55,074 nt of DNA. It comes from Chloroflexota bacterium (GTDB lineage: Bacteria; Chloroflexota; Limnocylindria; P2-11E). The notes beneath the pieces are model-generated. The model was not told the DNA's origin. It saw only the letters and a list, made by a program, of their open reading frames with translations, and ran no database searches. The translations under genes were made by a program, and so were the position numbers. Where the stretch lies: the NCBI GenBank assembly GCA_005883625.1, contig VBDU01000096.1, positions 1-55,074 on the forward strand, written 5' to 3'. Of this stretch, positions 34,116 through 42,471 are shown in pieces. Each line of letters starts with the position of its first letter. Within the stretch, counting starts at the first letter, position 1.

Positions 34116-34894
34116 TCGATCTCCCGTTCGATCCGACCTTCGCGGTCGGCGCCTTTCGCGTCTCCTGGCACTCGTTCTTCTCGCTCGTCGGCATGCTCGC
34201 CGGCAGCTGGGTCTCGCTCCGGTGCGCCCGCTACCTCGTGCGCGACGATCGCGTGTATCCGTTCGCGATGGCGGTCGTGGTGGGCGGGCTCGTGGGCGCG
34301 CGCGTCGCGCACGTCGCCGACAACTGGCCGCTCTATTCGTCGCGCCCGCAGGACATCGTGGCCTTCTGGAACGGCGGCATCGGGACGATGGGCGCGCCCA
34401 TCGGCTCGACGATCGCGGGCTACCTCGCCGGCCGCGCGCTGCGCCTGCCGCTCGGGTTCATGTTCGATATTTCGGTCATCGGGATCTCGCTCGGCGAGGC
34501 GCTGGGCCGGATCGGCGACGTGATCAACGGCGAGCACCACGCGGTCGCCTGCGCGGGCCTGCCCTGGTGCGTGCGCTACACCCACCCGGACACGCTGGGC
34601 CAGCGTGAGCTCGTGCACCCGGTGGCCGCCTACGACCTCCTCGTGATGGCGCTCATCTTCGTCGCGCTCCTCTGGTGGTGGCGCCGCGTCCGCGGACGGC
34701 CGCCGGAAGGGCGGGTCTACCTCGCGTACCTGCTGCTCTTCGGCGGGTTCCGCGTCCTCACCTCGCTCCTGCGGCTCGACCCGACATGGCTGTTCGGCCT
34801 GCAGGAGGCGCAGGTGCTGGGGACGCTCTACACGCTCGCCGGCGCGGCCGGGCTTGTGTTACTACTTCGACGTAGTAGATTGCGGTCCGCATGA
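34112..34894 (+). CDS. lgt: prolipoprotein diacylglyceryl transferase, copy 2, probable CTG start
   Basis: A 260-residue Lgt paralogue. CTG 34112 overlaps the first copy's stop as CTGA and gives LIDLPFDPTFAVGAFRVSWHSFFSLVGMLAG, parallel to copy 1. It carries GGLVGARVAHVADNW, IGSTIAGYLAGRALRLPLGFMFD, the signature LGEALGRIGDVINGEHHAVAC, VRYTHPDTLGQ, and a C-terminal GGFRVLTSLLRLDPTWLFGLQEAQVLG. The two copies share the same motif order but differ in loops, suggesting an old duplication. Its stop overlaps the epimerase start (ATGA). Confidence 0.87.
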   Translation: MIDLPFDPTFAVGAFRVSWHSFFSLVGMLAGSWVSLRCARYLVRDDRVYPFAMAVVVGGLVGARVAHVADNWPLYSSRPQDIVAFWNGGIGTMGAPIGSTIAGYLAGRALRLPLGFMFDISVIGISLGEALGRIGDVINGEHHAVACAGLPWCVRYTHPDTLGQRELVHPVAAYDLLVMALIFVALLWWWRRVRGRPPEGRVYLAYLLLFGGFRVLTSLLRLDPTWLFGLQEAQVLGTLYTLAGAAGLVLLLRRSRLRSA

Positions 34895-35790
34895 TCGCGG
34901 TCACCGGGGCCAACGGCTTCCTCGGGCGGCACCTCGTCGCGCGGCTGCGCGCCGCCGGCCGGCCCGTGCGCGCGCTCATCAGCGAACGGCCCGGCGCGGA
35001 GCGCGAGCTCCCGGAGGGCGGCGCCGGGAGCGAGGTCCGCCGCGTGGACGTGCGCCGCGCCGAGACGCTGCGCGGGGTGTTCGACGGGTGCGAGGCGGTC
35101 GTGCACACGGTCGCGGTGCCGACCGAGCGCGCGCAGTCCTTCGGGGCCGTGAACGTGGGTGGCGTGGCGAACGTCGTCGCGGAAGCCGAGCGCGCGGGCG
35201 CCGGCCGCCTCGTGCACGTGTCCGCGATCGGCGCCGATCCCGCCTCGCCCTACCCGTATCTGCGGAGCAAGGGAGAAGGCCAGGCGCTCGTCGCGAGGAG
35301 CGGGATCCCCTCCGTCGTGTTGCGGCCGTCGCTCCTCTTCGGCGAGGGCGACGATTTCTTCCACCGGCTCGTGTTCAGCCTGGCGTTCCCGATCGTGCCG
35401 GTGCCGGGCGACGGGAAGGCGCGCTTCCAGCCGCTCCACGTCGATGACCTCGCGGCGGCGCTGCTGGCTGCGGCTTCGCGGCCGCTCGCCGAGGTCAGGG
35501 GCGTGCACGAGGTCGGGGGTCCCGAGCCGATCACGTACGACGACCTCCTCGCCGAGACGATGCGCGGCACGGGCAAGCGGCGCCCGACGCTGCACCTGCC
35601 GGTCATCCTCATGAAGCCCCCGGCCATCGTGATGGGCCTCGTCATGCCGGACCCGCCGGTCACGGTGCAGCAGCTCGACCTGCTCGCGGTCGACAACACC
35701 CCCCGCGACAACGCGCTCGAGCGCGTCTTCGGCGTGCGGCCGCGGCCGTTCCGCGGCGCGCTCGGCTACCTCCGCGCGCCCGCTGCCTAG
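34891..35790 (+). CDS. NAD(P)-dependent epimerase/reductase, NDUFA9-like
   Basis: A 299-residue atypical short-chain dehydrogenase. The nucleotide loop is VTGANGFLGRHLV (GxxGxxG), followed by DVRRAETLRGVFDGCEAVVHTVA, VHVSAIGADPASPYPYLRSKGEGQALV and LRPSLLFGEGDDF. The loss of a YxxxK catalytic pair (YPYLRSKGE instead) is the pattern of the complex I-associated/NmrA-like family. The substrate is unknown. ATG overlaps the lgt2 stop. The DoxX gene converges on its end. Confidence 0.8.
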   Translation: MIAVTGANGFLGRHLVARLRAAGRPVRALISERPGAERELPEGGAGSEVRRVDVRRAETLRGVFDGCEAVVHTVAVPTERAQSFGAVNVGGVANVVAEAERAGAGRLVHVSAIGADPASPYPYLRSKGEGQALVARSGIPSVVLRPSLLFGEGDDFFHRLVFSLAFPIVPVPGDGKARFQPLHVDDLAAALLAAASRPLAEVRGVHEVGGPEPITYDDLLAETMRGTGKRRPTLHLPVILMKPPAIVMGLVMPDPPVTVQQLDLLAVDNTPRDNALERVFGVRPRPFRGALGYLRAPAA

Positions 35791-36317
35791 GCGGCCTGCT
35801 GCTGTGCGGGCTTCGGCGCCGGCTTTGGCCGGAAGACGAGCCAGCTCCCGAGGGCGAGCACGACGCCGACGATCATGAGCGCGGCCCAGGCCTGTACGAG
35901 CGAGTCCGGCAGCGCGATGCCGAGCAGCCCGTCGAGCGACCAGCGGCCGTTGCCGATCAGGGCGATCGCGAGGGCCCCCGCCGCGAGCGGCACCGGGAAC
36001 TCCCAGCCGCCCTTCTGCGCCCAGAAGCCCTTCGGCAGGTGGGCGACGACCGTGACGACGACGAGGTCCGCCGCGACGACGCTCGGGCCGATCGGTCCGC
36101 CGAGTCCGAGGACGGTGAGCGCGCCGCCGACCGCCTCGGCGAGCGAGGCAACGAGCGCCCAGAACATCCCTGGCCGGCACCCCAGGCCGTTGAACCAGCC
36201 CGCCACGCCGGTCAGCGATCCGCCGCCGCCGAGCCAGCCCCACTTCAGGATCCCGTGGCCGATGATCACGACGCCGACGGCGACGCGAAGCACCAGGAGC
36301 GCGAAGTCGACGTACAT
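35787..36317 (-). CDS. DoxX family membrane protein
   Basis: A 176-residue protein with four spans: LLVLRVAVGVVIIGHGILKWGW, MFWALVASLAEAVGGALTVLGL, SVVAADLVVVTVVAHLPKGFW and a final span near 140-158. This is the DoxX layout, including GHGxxK and the EAVGG motif. DoxX proteins may be quinol- or redox-linked, with roles in stress. It ends with an unusual RPKPAPKPAQQQAA tail. Stop overlaps the epimerase stop region by 4 nt, convergent. Confidence 0.85.
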   Translation of the reverse strand: MYVDFALLVLRVAVGVVIIGHGILKWGWLGGGGSLTGVAGWFNGLGCRPGMFWALVASLAEAVGGALTVLGLGGPIGPSVVAADLVVVTVVAHLPKGFWAQKGGWEFPVPLAAGALAIALIGNGRWSLDGLLGIALPDSLVQAWAALMIVGVVLALGSWLVFRPKPAPKPAQQQAA

Positions 36318-36533
36318 CGACGTTCCTCCCTGGATGACAGCCGACGCGGCGGTCCCCGCTCTCGCAAACGCCGCGTCGCGGGTGAATCTTCCGCCTGTCA
36401 GGCCGGCCGACGCAAAGCACGAAAAGGCACAGACGAACGCCCCATTTCCGGGCTTTTACCCCTTCTCAAGGACCGGCCGCGGCTTTATGCTCACCTACGA
36501 AAAGCGGCACAGGGACCCGGGGGAGGTCGGCTC

Positions 36534-36557
36534 GTGCGGGGGTTTTACGGCCCGCAC
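36534..36557 (+). other. hairpin in the leader of the Cys-rich mini-protein
   Basis: GTGCGGG at 36534-36540 pairs with CCCGCAC at 36551-36557 around a 10-nt loop, about 35 nt upstream of ATG 36593. The 275-nt gap 36318-36592 holds no other gene that I can see. Confidence 0.38.
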
Positions 36558-36592
36558 GGCCGATTTGGGTCTAGAGAGGACAGGCGGCAGCC

Positions 36593-36790
36593 ATGAAGGA
36601 ATGGATCGTCTGCGAGGACAACTGCCTCAAGTGCTCTTACGGCGCGACGCTCGACTGCGACGGCGACTGCCCACGCTGCCCGCGCAACACCTACTGCCCG
36701 TGCGTGACGTTCGTCTCCTTCGCGGCCGGCAAGCTCGCGCCGGTGGCGCAGCCCGTCGCGACCACGTTCGAGCGCCCTCGCAAGCGCTAG
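36593..36790 (+). CDS. 65-residue protein with two CX3CX2C motifs
   Basis: The first 37 residues hold eight cysteines: C7, C11, C14, then C22, C26, C29, then C35 and C37. The first six form two CX3CX2C units 15 residues apart, and C35-x-C37 completes the set. Spacing suggests metal or Fe-S cluster binding. The remaining 28 residues are an unstructured basic tail. No known ferredoxin or zinc-ribbon signature fits exactly. The ATG follows a weak AGAGG. The gene lies just before prfB, with 7 nt between stop and the prfB GTG, so it could be co-transcribed with it. Confidence 0.6.
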   Translation: MKEWIVCEDNCLKCSYGATLDCDGDCPRCPRNTYCPCVTFVSFAAGKLAPVAQPVATTFERPRKR

Positions 36791-36797
36791 CACGCTC

Positions 36798-37968
36798 GTG
36801 ACGGTCGACGCGAACGCGCTCGCGTCGCTGCGCGAGCGCATCGATCGCATGACGGTGTTCCTTTGACCTCGACGCCCTTCGCCGCGAGGTCGCGTCCCTA
36901 GAGCAGGACGCCTCGCGTCCCGATCTCTGGAACGACCGGCAGCGCGCGCAGACGACGCTCAAGCGCCTCGGCAACCTCCGCGCGCGCCTCGAGCGGTGGG
37001 ATCGGTTCCGCGCGCGCGCGAAGGACGTCGCCGAGCTCGCCGCGCTCTCGGGCGAGGATCCTGCGCTCGAGGCGGAGGTCGCGACGGAGCTCGCCGAGCT
37101 CAGCGCGGAGGTCGCACGCGAGCTCGCCGAGCTCAGCGCGGAGGTCGCACGCGCGAGCCTCGAGGCGCAGCTCTCCGGCCCGTACGACGAGCGCAACGCG
37201 GTCGTCGCGGTCTCGGCCGGGGTCGGCGGGACCGACGCGGCGGACTGGGCCGAGATGCTCGTGCGCATGTACCTGCGCTGGGCCGAGCGGCGGGGCTTCC
37301 GCGGCGAGCTCCTCGACATGACCCCCGGCGACGAGGCGGGCTTCCGCAGCGCGACGCTGTCGGTCGAGGGCGACTACGCGTACGGATACCTGAAGACGGA
37401 GCGCGGGACGCATCGGCTCGTGCGCATCTCGCCGTTCGATTTCCAGAAGCGCCGGCAGACCTCGTTCGCGCTCGTCGACCCGACGCCGCAGGTCGAGAGC
37501 GAGACCGAGGTCGACCTGCGCCCCGAGGACCTGAAGATCGACACCTACCGCTCGACGGGCGCGGGCGGTCAGAACGTGAACAAGACCGAGACCGCGGTGC
37601 GTATTACGCACCTCCCGACGGGCATCGTCGTCGCGTGCCAGAACGAGCGTTCGCAGCTGCAGAACAAGGAGACCGCGATGCGGATCCTGCGTGCTCGCCT
37701 GCTCGAAAAGCGGATCCGCGAACAGGAAGAAGAGCAAGCGAAGGAGCGCGGTGAGCTGCGGGCGGCCGATTGGGGCAGCCAGATCCGCTCGTACGTGCTG
37801 CAGCCGTACACGCTCGTCAAGGACCACCGCACCGGAGTGGAGGTCGGCGACCCCACACGCGTCCTCGACGGCGACATCGACGGCTTCATCGAAGCGGCGC
37901 TTTCACGGCCGGCGGCGGCCCTCTCGGCCTCTGGCATCGTCCCTGCTGCCGATACCTCGTCGCGCTAG
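36798..37968 (+). CDS. prfB: peptide chain release factor 2, programmed +1 frameshift
   Basis: The first frame (GTG 36798) encodes 22 residues and reaches CTT TGA at 36861-36866. Shifting +1 after CTT continues in frame to 37968, giving about 389 residues. Domain 1 is a coiled coil. VSAGVGGTDAADWAEML opens the core; SPF (the RF2 anticodon-like motif) lies in RISPFDFQKRRQTSF; GGQ lies in STGAGGQNVNKT. RF2 reads UGA and UAA, and the shift is autoregulatory. The mid coiled-coil region contains a perfect 33-bp tandem duplication. Nothing resembling the AGGGGG stimulator is seen at the usual distance upstream of the slip codon. Confidence 0.92.
36861..36866 (+). promoter_or_regulatory. RF2 programmed frameshift site
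   Basis: CTT TGA C is the conserved slippery sequence: tRNA-Leu slips from CUU to UUU while the UGA awaits RF2. It is the only stop between the two parts of prfB. The usual SD-like stimulator 3 nt upstream is absent or weak. Confidence 0.9.
37087..37152 (+). repeat. 33-bp perfect tandem repeat inside prfB
   Basis: Copies at 37087-37119 and 37120-37152 are identical and encode ELAELSAEVAR twice. The unit is a multiple of three and extends the domain 1 coiled coil, leaving the reading frame unchanged. Confidence 0.93.
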
Positions 37969-37989
37969 TACGCGGCGAAGGAGGCAAGC

Positions 37990-38337
37990 ATGGTCAGCGT
38001 CAAAGACCTGCAGGACGTTGTCGACGACCTCAAAGGCCAGGCGCGGAAGAAGGCCGTCAACTGGATCGGGGAGGGCCGGGGCCAGATGCGCGACGTCGTC
38101 GGTGGGCACTCCGACGGTGCGATGTTCGGCGTGCTCGCGCTCGGGCTCATCGTGGGCTGCCTCGCGGGCGCAGCGATCGCATTGCTCGTCACGCCGGTCT
38201 CGGGCGTCGAGGCCCGGAAGCGTATCGGCGAGCAGGTCGTGAAGGCGCAGCAGTCACGGGTCCCGGAGGAGCTCCCGACGAACGGGTCAACACGCTCGAG
38301 CTCGTACACGCCCGCGTCACCGTACGTCGCCAGCTAG
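37990..38337 (+). CDS. YtxH-like membrane-associated protein
   Basis: A 115-residue protein with AGGAGG ahead of ATG. An amphipathic N-terminus (VKDLQDVVDDLKGQARKKAVNWIG) leads to one hydrophobic span (MFGVLALGLIVGCLAGAAIALLVTPVSG) and VEARKRIGEQVV, the YtxH pattern. The tail is Ser/Thr/Pro-rich. It follows prfB by 21 nt and runs into the CCA-adding gene with no gap. Function is not established. Confidence 0.68.
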   Translation: MVSVKDLQDVVDDLKGQARKKAVNWIGEGRGQMRDVVGGHSDGAMFGVLALGLIVGCLAGAAIALLVTPVSGVEARKRIGEQVVKAQQSRVPEELPTNGSTRSSSYTPASPYVAS

Positions 38338-39732
38338 CTAACCAGGGCCCTTCCGTTCGATCTCGCGCGCCAGCGCGAGCAGCTGCTCGCGCGTATTCAG
38401 CGCGGGATCGTCGAGCACGCGTTCGAAGAGCTCGGCGAGAATCCGCCCGACCTCGGGACCGGACGCGATGCGGAGCTCTTGCATGACGTCGTTGCCGTTG
38501 ACCGCGAGATCGCGCAGCGAGAACGCGGCCGCGGCCGCGATCTCCTCCTGCACGCGCTCCCAGAGCGCCTCGAGCGCGTACATGCGCGGGGACCGCGCGC
38601 CGCTCCCGATGTTGTCCGCGCGGCGGAGGCGGAACAGCGCGGGGATGTTCTCGAGCCCGACCTTGCGCACGAAGCGCCGGACCGCCGAGCCGGTCCATTC
38701 CGTCTGGTACCAGAACATGTGATGGCGGATCAGGTGCGTGACCTGCGCGATCGTGTCCTTGTCGAAGCGCCAGCGCCGCAGGATCTCGCGCGCCTTCGCC
38801 TCGCCGACGAATTCGTGCTGGTGGAAGTGGCCGTCCGCGAAGGTCGCCGGCTTCCCGATGTCGTGGAAAAGACCGGCGAGCCGCAGGACGAGATCGTCCG
38901 CGGGCGTCGCGTCGACCGTGGCGAGCGAGTGCTCGAACACGTCCTGCGCCACGGCCTTGTCCTGCGGCGTCGTCTTGCAGAGCTCGAGCTCGGGACAGAT
39001 CACTTCGAGCAGGCCGAGGTCCGACAGCATGCGCAGCGCGACCGAGGGCTTCGGCGCGCCGAGCATCTTGGTGAGCTCCATCTGGATCCGCTCGCCCGAG
39101 AGCGCCGCCGCGAGGTGTGCGGACGCGCGGATCGCCTCGGCCGTCGCCGGCTCGATGGTGAAGCCGAGGAGCGTGGCGAAACGGACCGCCCGCAGCATCC
39201 GCAGGGCATCCTCCTGGAAGCGCTCGCGCGGATCGCCGACGGCCCGGACGATCCGCGATTCGAGGTCGCGCTGCCCGCCGAAGGGGTCCACGAGCTCGCC
39301 CGGTCCAGCCTGCGTCCCGGGGCGCCAGGCCATCGCGTTCATCGTGAAGTCGCGCCGCGCGAGGTCCTCGTGGAGCGAGTCCGTGAAGGCGACCTCGCTC
39401 GGGTGGCGGTGGTCCGCGTAGCCGGCCTCGATCCGGTACGTGGTGACCTCGATCTCGTGATCGCCGGAGCGGACGACGACGGTGCCGAAGTGGTTGAGGT
39501 AGAGCGAGCGGCGGAAGACCTTCTGGATCTCCTCGGGCGTGGCGCTCGTCGTCACGTCCCAGTCGTGCGGATCCACGCCGCGGATCGCGTCGCGGACCGA
39601 GCCGCCGACGACGTACGCCTCGTAGCCGGACGCGAGGAGCTTCGCCACGACGCGCTCGACGTCGGGCGGGACGCGCAGCTGGGGAAGCGTCAGGCGGGCC
39701 ACCCCCCGAAGTCTAGGGAGCGACGAGGTCAC
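38338..39732 (-). CDS. cca: CCA tRNA nucleotidyltransferase with HD domain
   Basis: A 464-residue class II enzyme. The GTG start at 39732 overlaps the livF stop. Residues 30-60 hold GYEAYVVGGSVRDAIRG (the head signature) and DWDVTTSATPEE with the metal aspartates. RRDFTMNAMAWRPG and GDPRERFQEDALRMLRAVRFA follow. An HD domain lies mid-protein (RLAGLFHDIGKPATF, THLIRHHMFW), as in the bacterial HD-containing type. It adds or repairs the 3' CCA of tRNAs; the HD part may give phosphatase activity. The last residues end beside the YtxH stop. Confidence 0.93.
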   Translation of the reverse strand: MTSSLPRLRGVARLTLPQLRVPPDVERVVAKLLASGYEAYVVGGSVRDAIRGVDPHDWDVTTSATPEEIQKVFRRSLYLNHFGTVVVRSGDHEIEVTTYRIEAGYADHRHPSEVAFTDSLHEDLARRDFTMNAMAWRPGTQAGPGELVDPFGGQRDLESRIVRAVGDPRERFQEDALRMLRAVRFATLLGFTIEPATAEAIRASAHLAAALSGERIQMELTKMLGAPKPSVALRMLSDLGLLEVICPELELCKTTPQDKAVAQDVFEHSLATVDATPADDLVLRLAGLFHDIGKPATFADGHFHQHEFVGEAKAREILRRWRFDKDTIAQVTHLIRHHMFWYQTEWTGSAVRRFVRKVGLENIPALFRLRRADNIGSGARSPRMYALEALWERVQEEIAAAAAFSLRDLAVNGNDVMQELRIASGPEVGRILAELFERVLDDPALNTREQLLALAREIERKGPG

Positions 39733-40463
39733 ATACCGAGGTAGGCGCGCTGCACGTCGGGCGACGCGAGGAGCTCCTTGCCGGTGCCGTGCTGGACCAC
39801 GTTCCCGGTCTCGAGCACGTATGCGCGGTGCGCGATCTCGAGCGCCTTCGTGGCGTTCTGCTCGACGAGGAGGATCGGCGTCCCCTGCTGGTTGATCTCC
39901 ACGCACACGCGGAAGATCGTCTCAACGAGGATCGGCGCGAGGCCGAGGGACGGCTCGTCGAGCATGAGGAGCTTCGGGTGCGCCATGAGCGCGCGTCCGA
40001 TCGCGAGCATCTGCTGCTCGCCACCGGAGAGCGTGCCCGCGAGCTGCTTCTCGCGCTCCTTGAGGCGCGGAAAGAGCTCGTACACCCGCGCCACGTCGCG
40101 GTCCACGTGGCTCAGATCGCGGCGCGCGTACGTCCCCATCATGAGGTTGTCGAGCACGATCATTCGCGGGAAGAGCCGCCGTCCCTCGGGCGACTGGCAT
40201 ATGCCGAAGCGCACGATCTCGTGCGCCTTCGTATTCGTGATGTCGCGGCCGTCGAACACGATGCGGCCGCCGGTCGGGTGCATGAGGCCGGAGATCGTGC
40301 GCAGCGTCGTGGTCTTCCCCGCGCCGTTGGAGCCGATGAGCGCGACGATCTCGCCCGACGAAACGGTGAGCGTCACGCCGCGCAGGGCCTGCACGCGGCC
40401 GTAGAAGACGTCGATCCCACCCACCTCGAGGAGCGGTGCCGGCGCCGTCGTCGTGGCCGTCAT
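39729..40463 (-). CDS. livF: branched-chain amino acid ABC transporter ATPase LivF
   Basis: A 244-residue ABC ATPase. Walker A is LIGSNGAGKTTTLR, the signature TLSGGEQQMLAIGRAL, and Walker B LLMLDEPSLGLAP. ICQSPEGRRLFPRMIV is the LivF-type Q-loop region. It pairs with LivG as the ATP-hydrolysing dimer of the branched-chain amino acid importer. Start ATG 40463 overlaps the livG stop; it is the last transporter gene before cca, which overlaps its end. Confidence 0.94.
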   Translation of the reverse strand: MTATTTAPAPLLEVGGIDVFYGRVQALRGVTLTVSSGEIVALIGSNGAGKTTTLRTISGLMHPTGGRIVFDGRDITNTKAHEIVRFGICQSPEGRRLFPRMIVLDNLMMGTYARRDLSHVDRDVARVYELFPRLKEREKQLAGTLSGGEQQMLAIGRALMAHPKLLMLDEPSLGLAPILVETIFRVCVEINQQGTPILLVEQNATKALEIAHRAYVLETGNVVQHGTGKELLASPDVQRAYLGM

Positions 40464-41266
40464 CAGTGCTGTTTCCCGAGGTATGCCTCGATGACCCGCT
40501 GGTCGTTGCGTACCTGCTCCGGCGTGCCTTCGGCGATCTTCTCGCCGTGATCGAGGACGACGATGCGGCGGCTGACGCCCATGACGACGCGCATGTCGTG
40601 CTCGATGAGGAAGACGGTGATCCCGTTCTCGACGATCTTGTGCACGAGCCCCATGAGCTCGACCTTCTCCTGCGGCGTGAAGCCGGCCGCGGGCTCGTCG
40701 AGGAGGAGCAGGCTCGGGCGAGTCGCGAGAGCGCGCGCGATCTCGAGGCGACGCTGCGAGCCGTACGGAAGGTTCCGGGCGTACGTGTGTGTGAAGCGCT
40801 CGATGTCGACGAACTTCAGGAGCTCCATCGCTCGTTCGGTGACCGCCAGCTCCTCGCGCCGCTCCGCGGGCGTCTTGAACAGCGAGTCCCAGAGCTTCGC
40901 GTGCATCCGGCAATGCTGGCCCAGGCGGACGTTGTCGAGCGCCGACATGTACTCGAAGAGCCGGATGTTCTGGAACGTACGCGCGATGCCGAGGGCCGCG
41001 ACCTGATGTGGCCGCGCGCCGGTGATCTCGCGGTCCTGGAACAGGACGCGGCCCGTCGTGGGCGGGAAGATCCCGGTGATGCCGTTGAAGAGCGTCGTCT
41101 TGCCGGCGCCGTTCGGCCCGATGAGCGCGAAGATCTCGCCGCGCCTCACGTCGAAGGAAACGTCGTCCACCGCGACGAGGCCGCCGAAGCGCTTCGTCAC
41201 GTGATCGACGCGGAGGATGACGTCGGGCGGGTCGGCCGCCCGGCTTTCCGGCAGGACCGCGGTCAC
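40463..41266 (-). CDS. livG: branched-chain amino acid ABC transporter ATPase LivG
   Basis: A 267-residue ABC ATPase with Walker A LIGPNGAGKTTLFN, LGIARTFQNIRLFEYM, the signature LPYGSQRRLEIARAL (YGSQ replaces SGGQ, a normal LivG variation), Walker B LLLLDEPAAGFTPQE and the H-loop LIEHDM. GTG 41266 overlaps the livM stop. Start chosen because residues upstream in frame are shadow sequence of livM. Confidence 0.94.
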   Translation of the reverse strand: MTAVLPESRAADPPDVILRVDHVTKRFGGLVAVDDVSFDVRRGEIFALIGPNGAGKTTLFNGITGIFPPTTGRVLFQDREITGARPHQVAALGIARTFQNIRLFEYMSALDNVRLGQHCRMHAKLWDSLFKTPAERREELAVTERAMELLKFVDIERFTHTYARNLPYGSQRRLEIARALATRPSLLLLDEPAAGFTPQEKVELMGLVHKIVENGITVFLIEHDMRVVMGVSRRIVVLDHGEKIAEGTPEQVRNDQRVIEAYLGKQH

Positions 41267-42471
41267 GCCGTCTCCGCGGTCACATCGACGATCGTCGTGT
41301 CCTCGTGGACGCCCTTTTGGAGCTCCTGCTCGCGCTGGCGGCTCGGCAGCAGGCCCTGCGGCCGTAGCAGCATGACCACGACGAGGATGAGGCCGAAGAC
41401 GAGGAACTTGAGCCGGGAGATGAACTCGCCGATCCCGGGGTAGTCCCCGCTCGATTGCGTGAGCCCGGAGAGTCCGACCGACTGCACGAAGCTCGTCGCA
41501 TAGTCGGGCAGCTGCGGCAGGAAGATGAAGATGACGGAGTAGATGACGGTCGATCCGATGATGACGCCGGCGATGTTTCCCATACCGCCGAGCACCACCA
41601 TCACGAGGATCGTGATCGAGACAGAGAAGCCGAAGTTCTCGGGCGAGACGAGCGAGAGCTTCGCGGCGTAGTACGTCCCGGCGAAGCCGCTGAACGCCGC
41701 ACCGATCGCGAATGCGTAGAGCTTCGTCGCGACCGTGTTCACGCCCATCGCCGCCGCGGCGACCTCGTCCTCGCGCACCGCCATCCACGCGCGGCCGAGC
41801 CGCGAGCTGTGCAGGTTGCGGACGAGGATGACGCAAAGGATCAGGAGGACGAACATGATCACGTAGTACGCGAGCGGCGCCAGGATCTTGAAGTCCTGGA
41901 CGATCGCAAAGGGGTCTCCCGACCAGGGCCCCTGTATCCAGACGGGCAGCGCAGGGATGTCGAGCGCCGAGACCCCGTTCGCGCCGCTCGTCCAGACCGA
42001 CGCGTTCTTGAAGACCCGCGGCACGATCTCGCCGAACCCGAGCGTCACGATCGCGAGGTAGTCGCCGCGCAGGCGCAGGGTCGGCGCGCCGAGGATCAGC
42101 CCGAAGGATGCGGCCACGAACATCGCGACGAGGAGGACGATCCAGAAGGGCACGTGGAAGGCCTCGTGGAGCGGCGTCACGATGCCGTGCTCCGAGGCGA
42201 GGAAGGCGTACGTGTACGCGCCGATGGCGAAGAACGCCGCGTAGCCGAGATCGAGGAGGCCCGCGAACCCGACGACGACGTTCAGCCCGATCGCCAGCAG
42301 GATGTACACGCCCATGTCGGCAAAGACGGTCAGCCAGAACGTCGCGGTGCCGCCGAGGAAGAGCTGCAGGAAGATCGGCGCGAGCGCACCGACGACGATC
42401 AGGACGATGTACGCGATCGTGTTCGGATCGCGACGCGGGCCGGTGCGCCAGAACTGACTGATGGCGCTCAC
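41263..42471 (-). CDS. livM: branched-chain amino acid ABC permease LivM
   Basis: A 402-residue permease with about ten spans. GVYILLAIGLNVVVGFAGLLDLGYAAFFAIGAYTYAF is the LivM signature, followed by GAPTLRLRGDYLAIVTLGFGEI and SRLGRAWMAVREDEVAAAAMGVNTVATKLYAFAIGAAFSG with the EAA-type loop. VLGGMGNIAGVIIG closes the core. ATG 42471 overlaps the livH stop by 4 nt. Confidence 0.93.
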   Translation of the reverse strand: MSAISQFWRTGPRRDPNTIAYIVLIVVGALAPIFLQLFLGGTATFWLTVFADMGVYILLAIGLNVVVGFAGLLDLGYAAFFAIGAYTYAFLASEHGIVTPLHEAFHVPFWIVLLVAMFVAASFGLILGAPTLRLRGDYLAIVTLGFGEIVPRVFKNASVWTSGANGVSALDIPALPVWIQGPWSGDPFAIVQDFKILAPLAYYVIMFVLLILCVILVRNLHSSRLGRAWMAVREDEVAAAAMGVNTVATKLYAFAIGAAFSGFAGTYYAAKLSLVSPENFGFSVSITILVMVVLGGMGNIAGVIIGSTVIYSVIFIFLPQLPDYATSFVQSVGLSGLTQSSGDYPGIGEFISRLKFLVFGLILVVVMLLRPQGLLPSRQREQELQKGVHEDTTIVDVTAETA

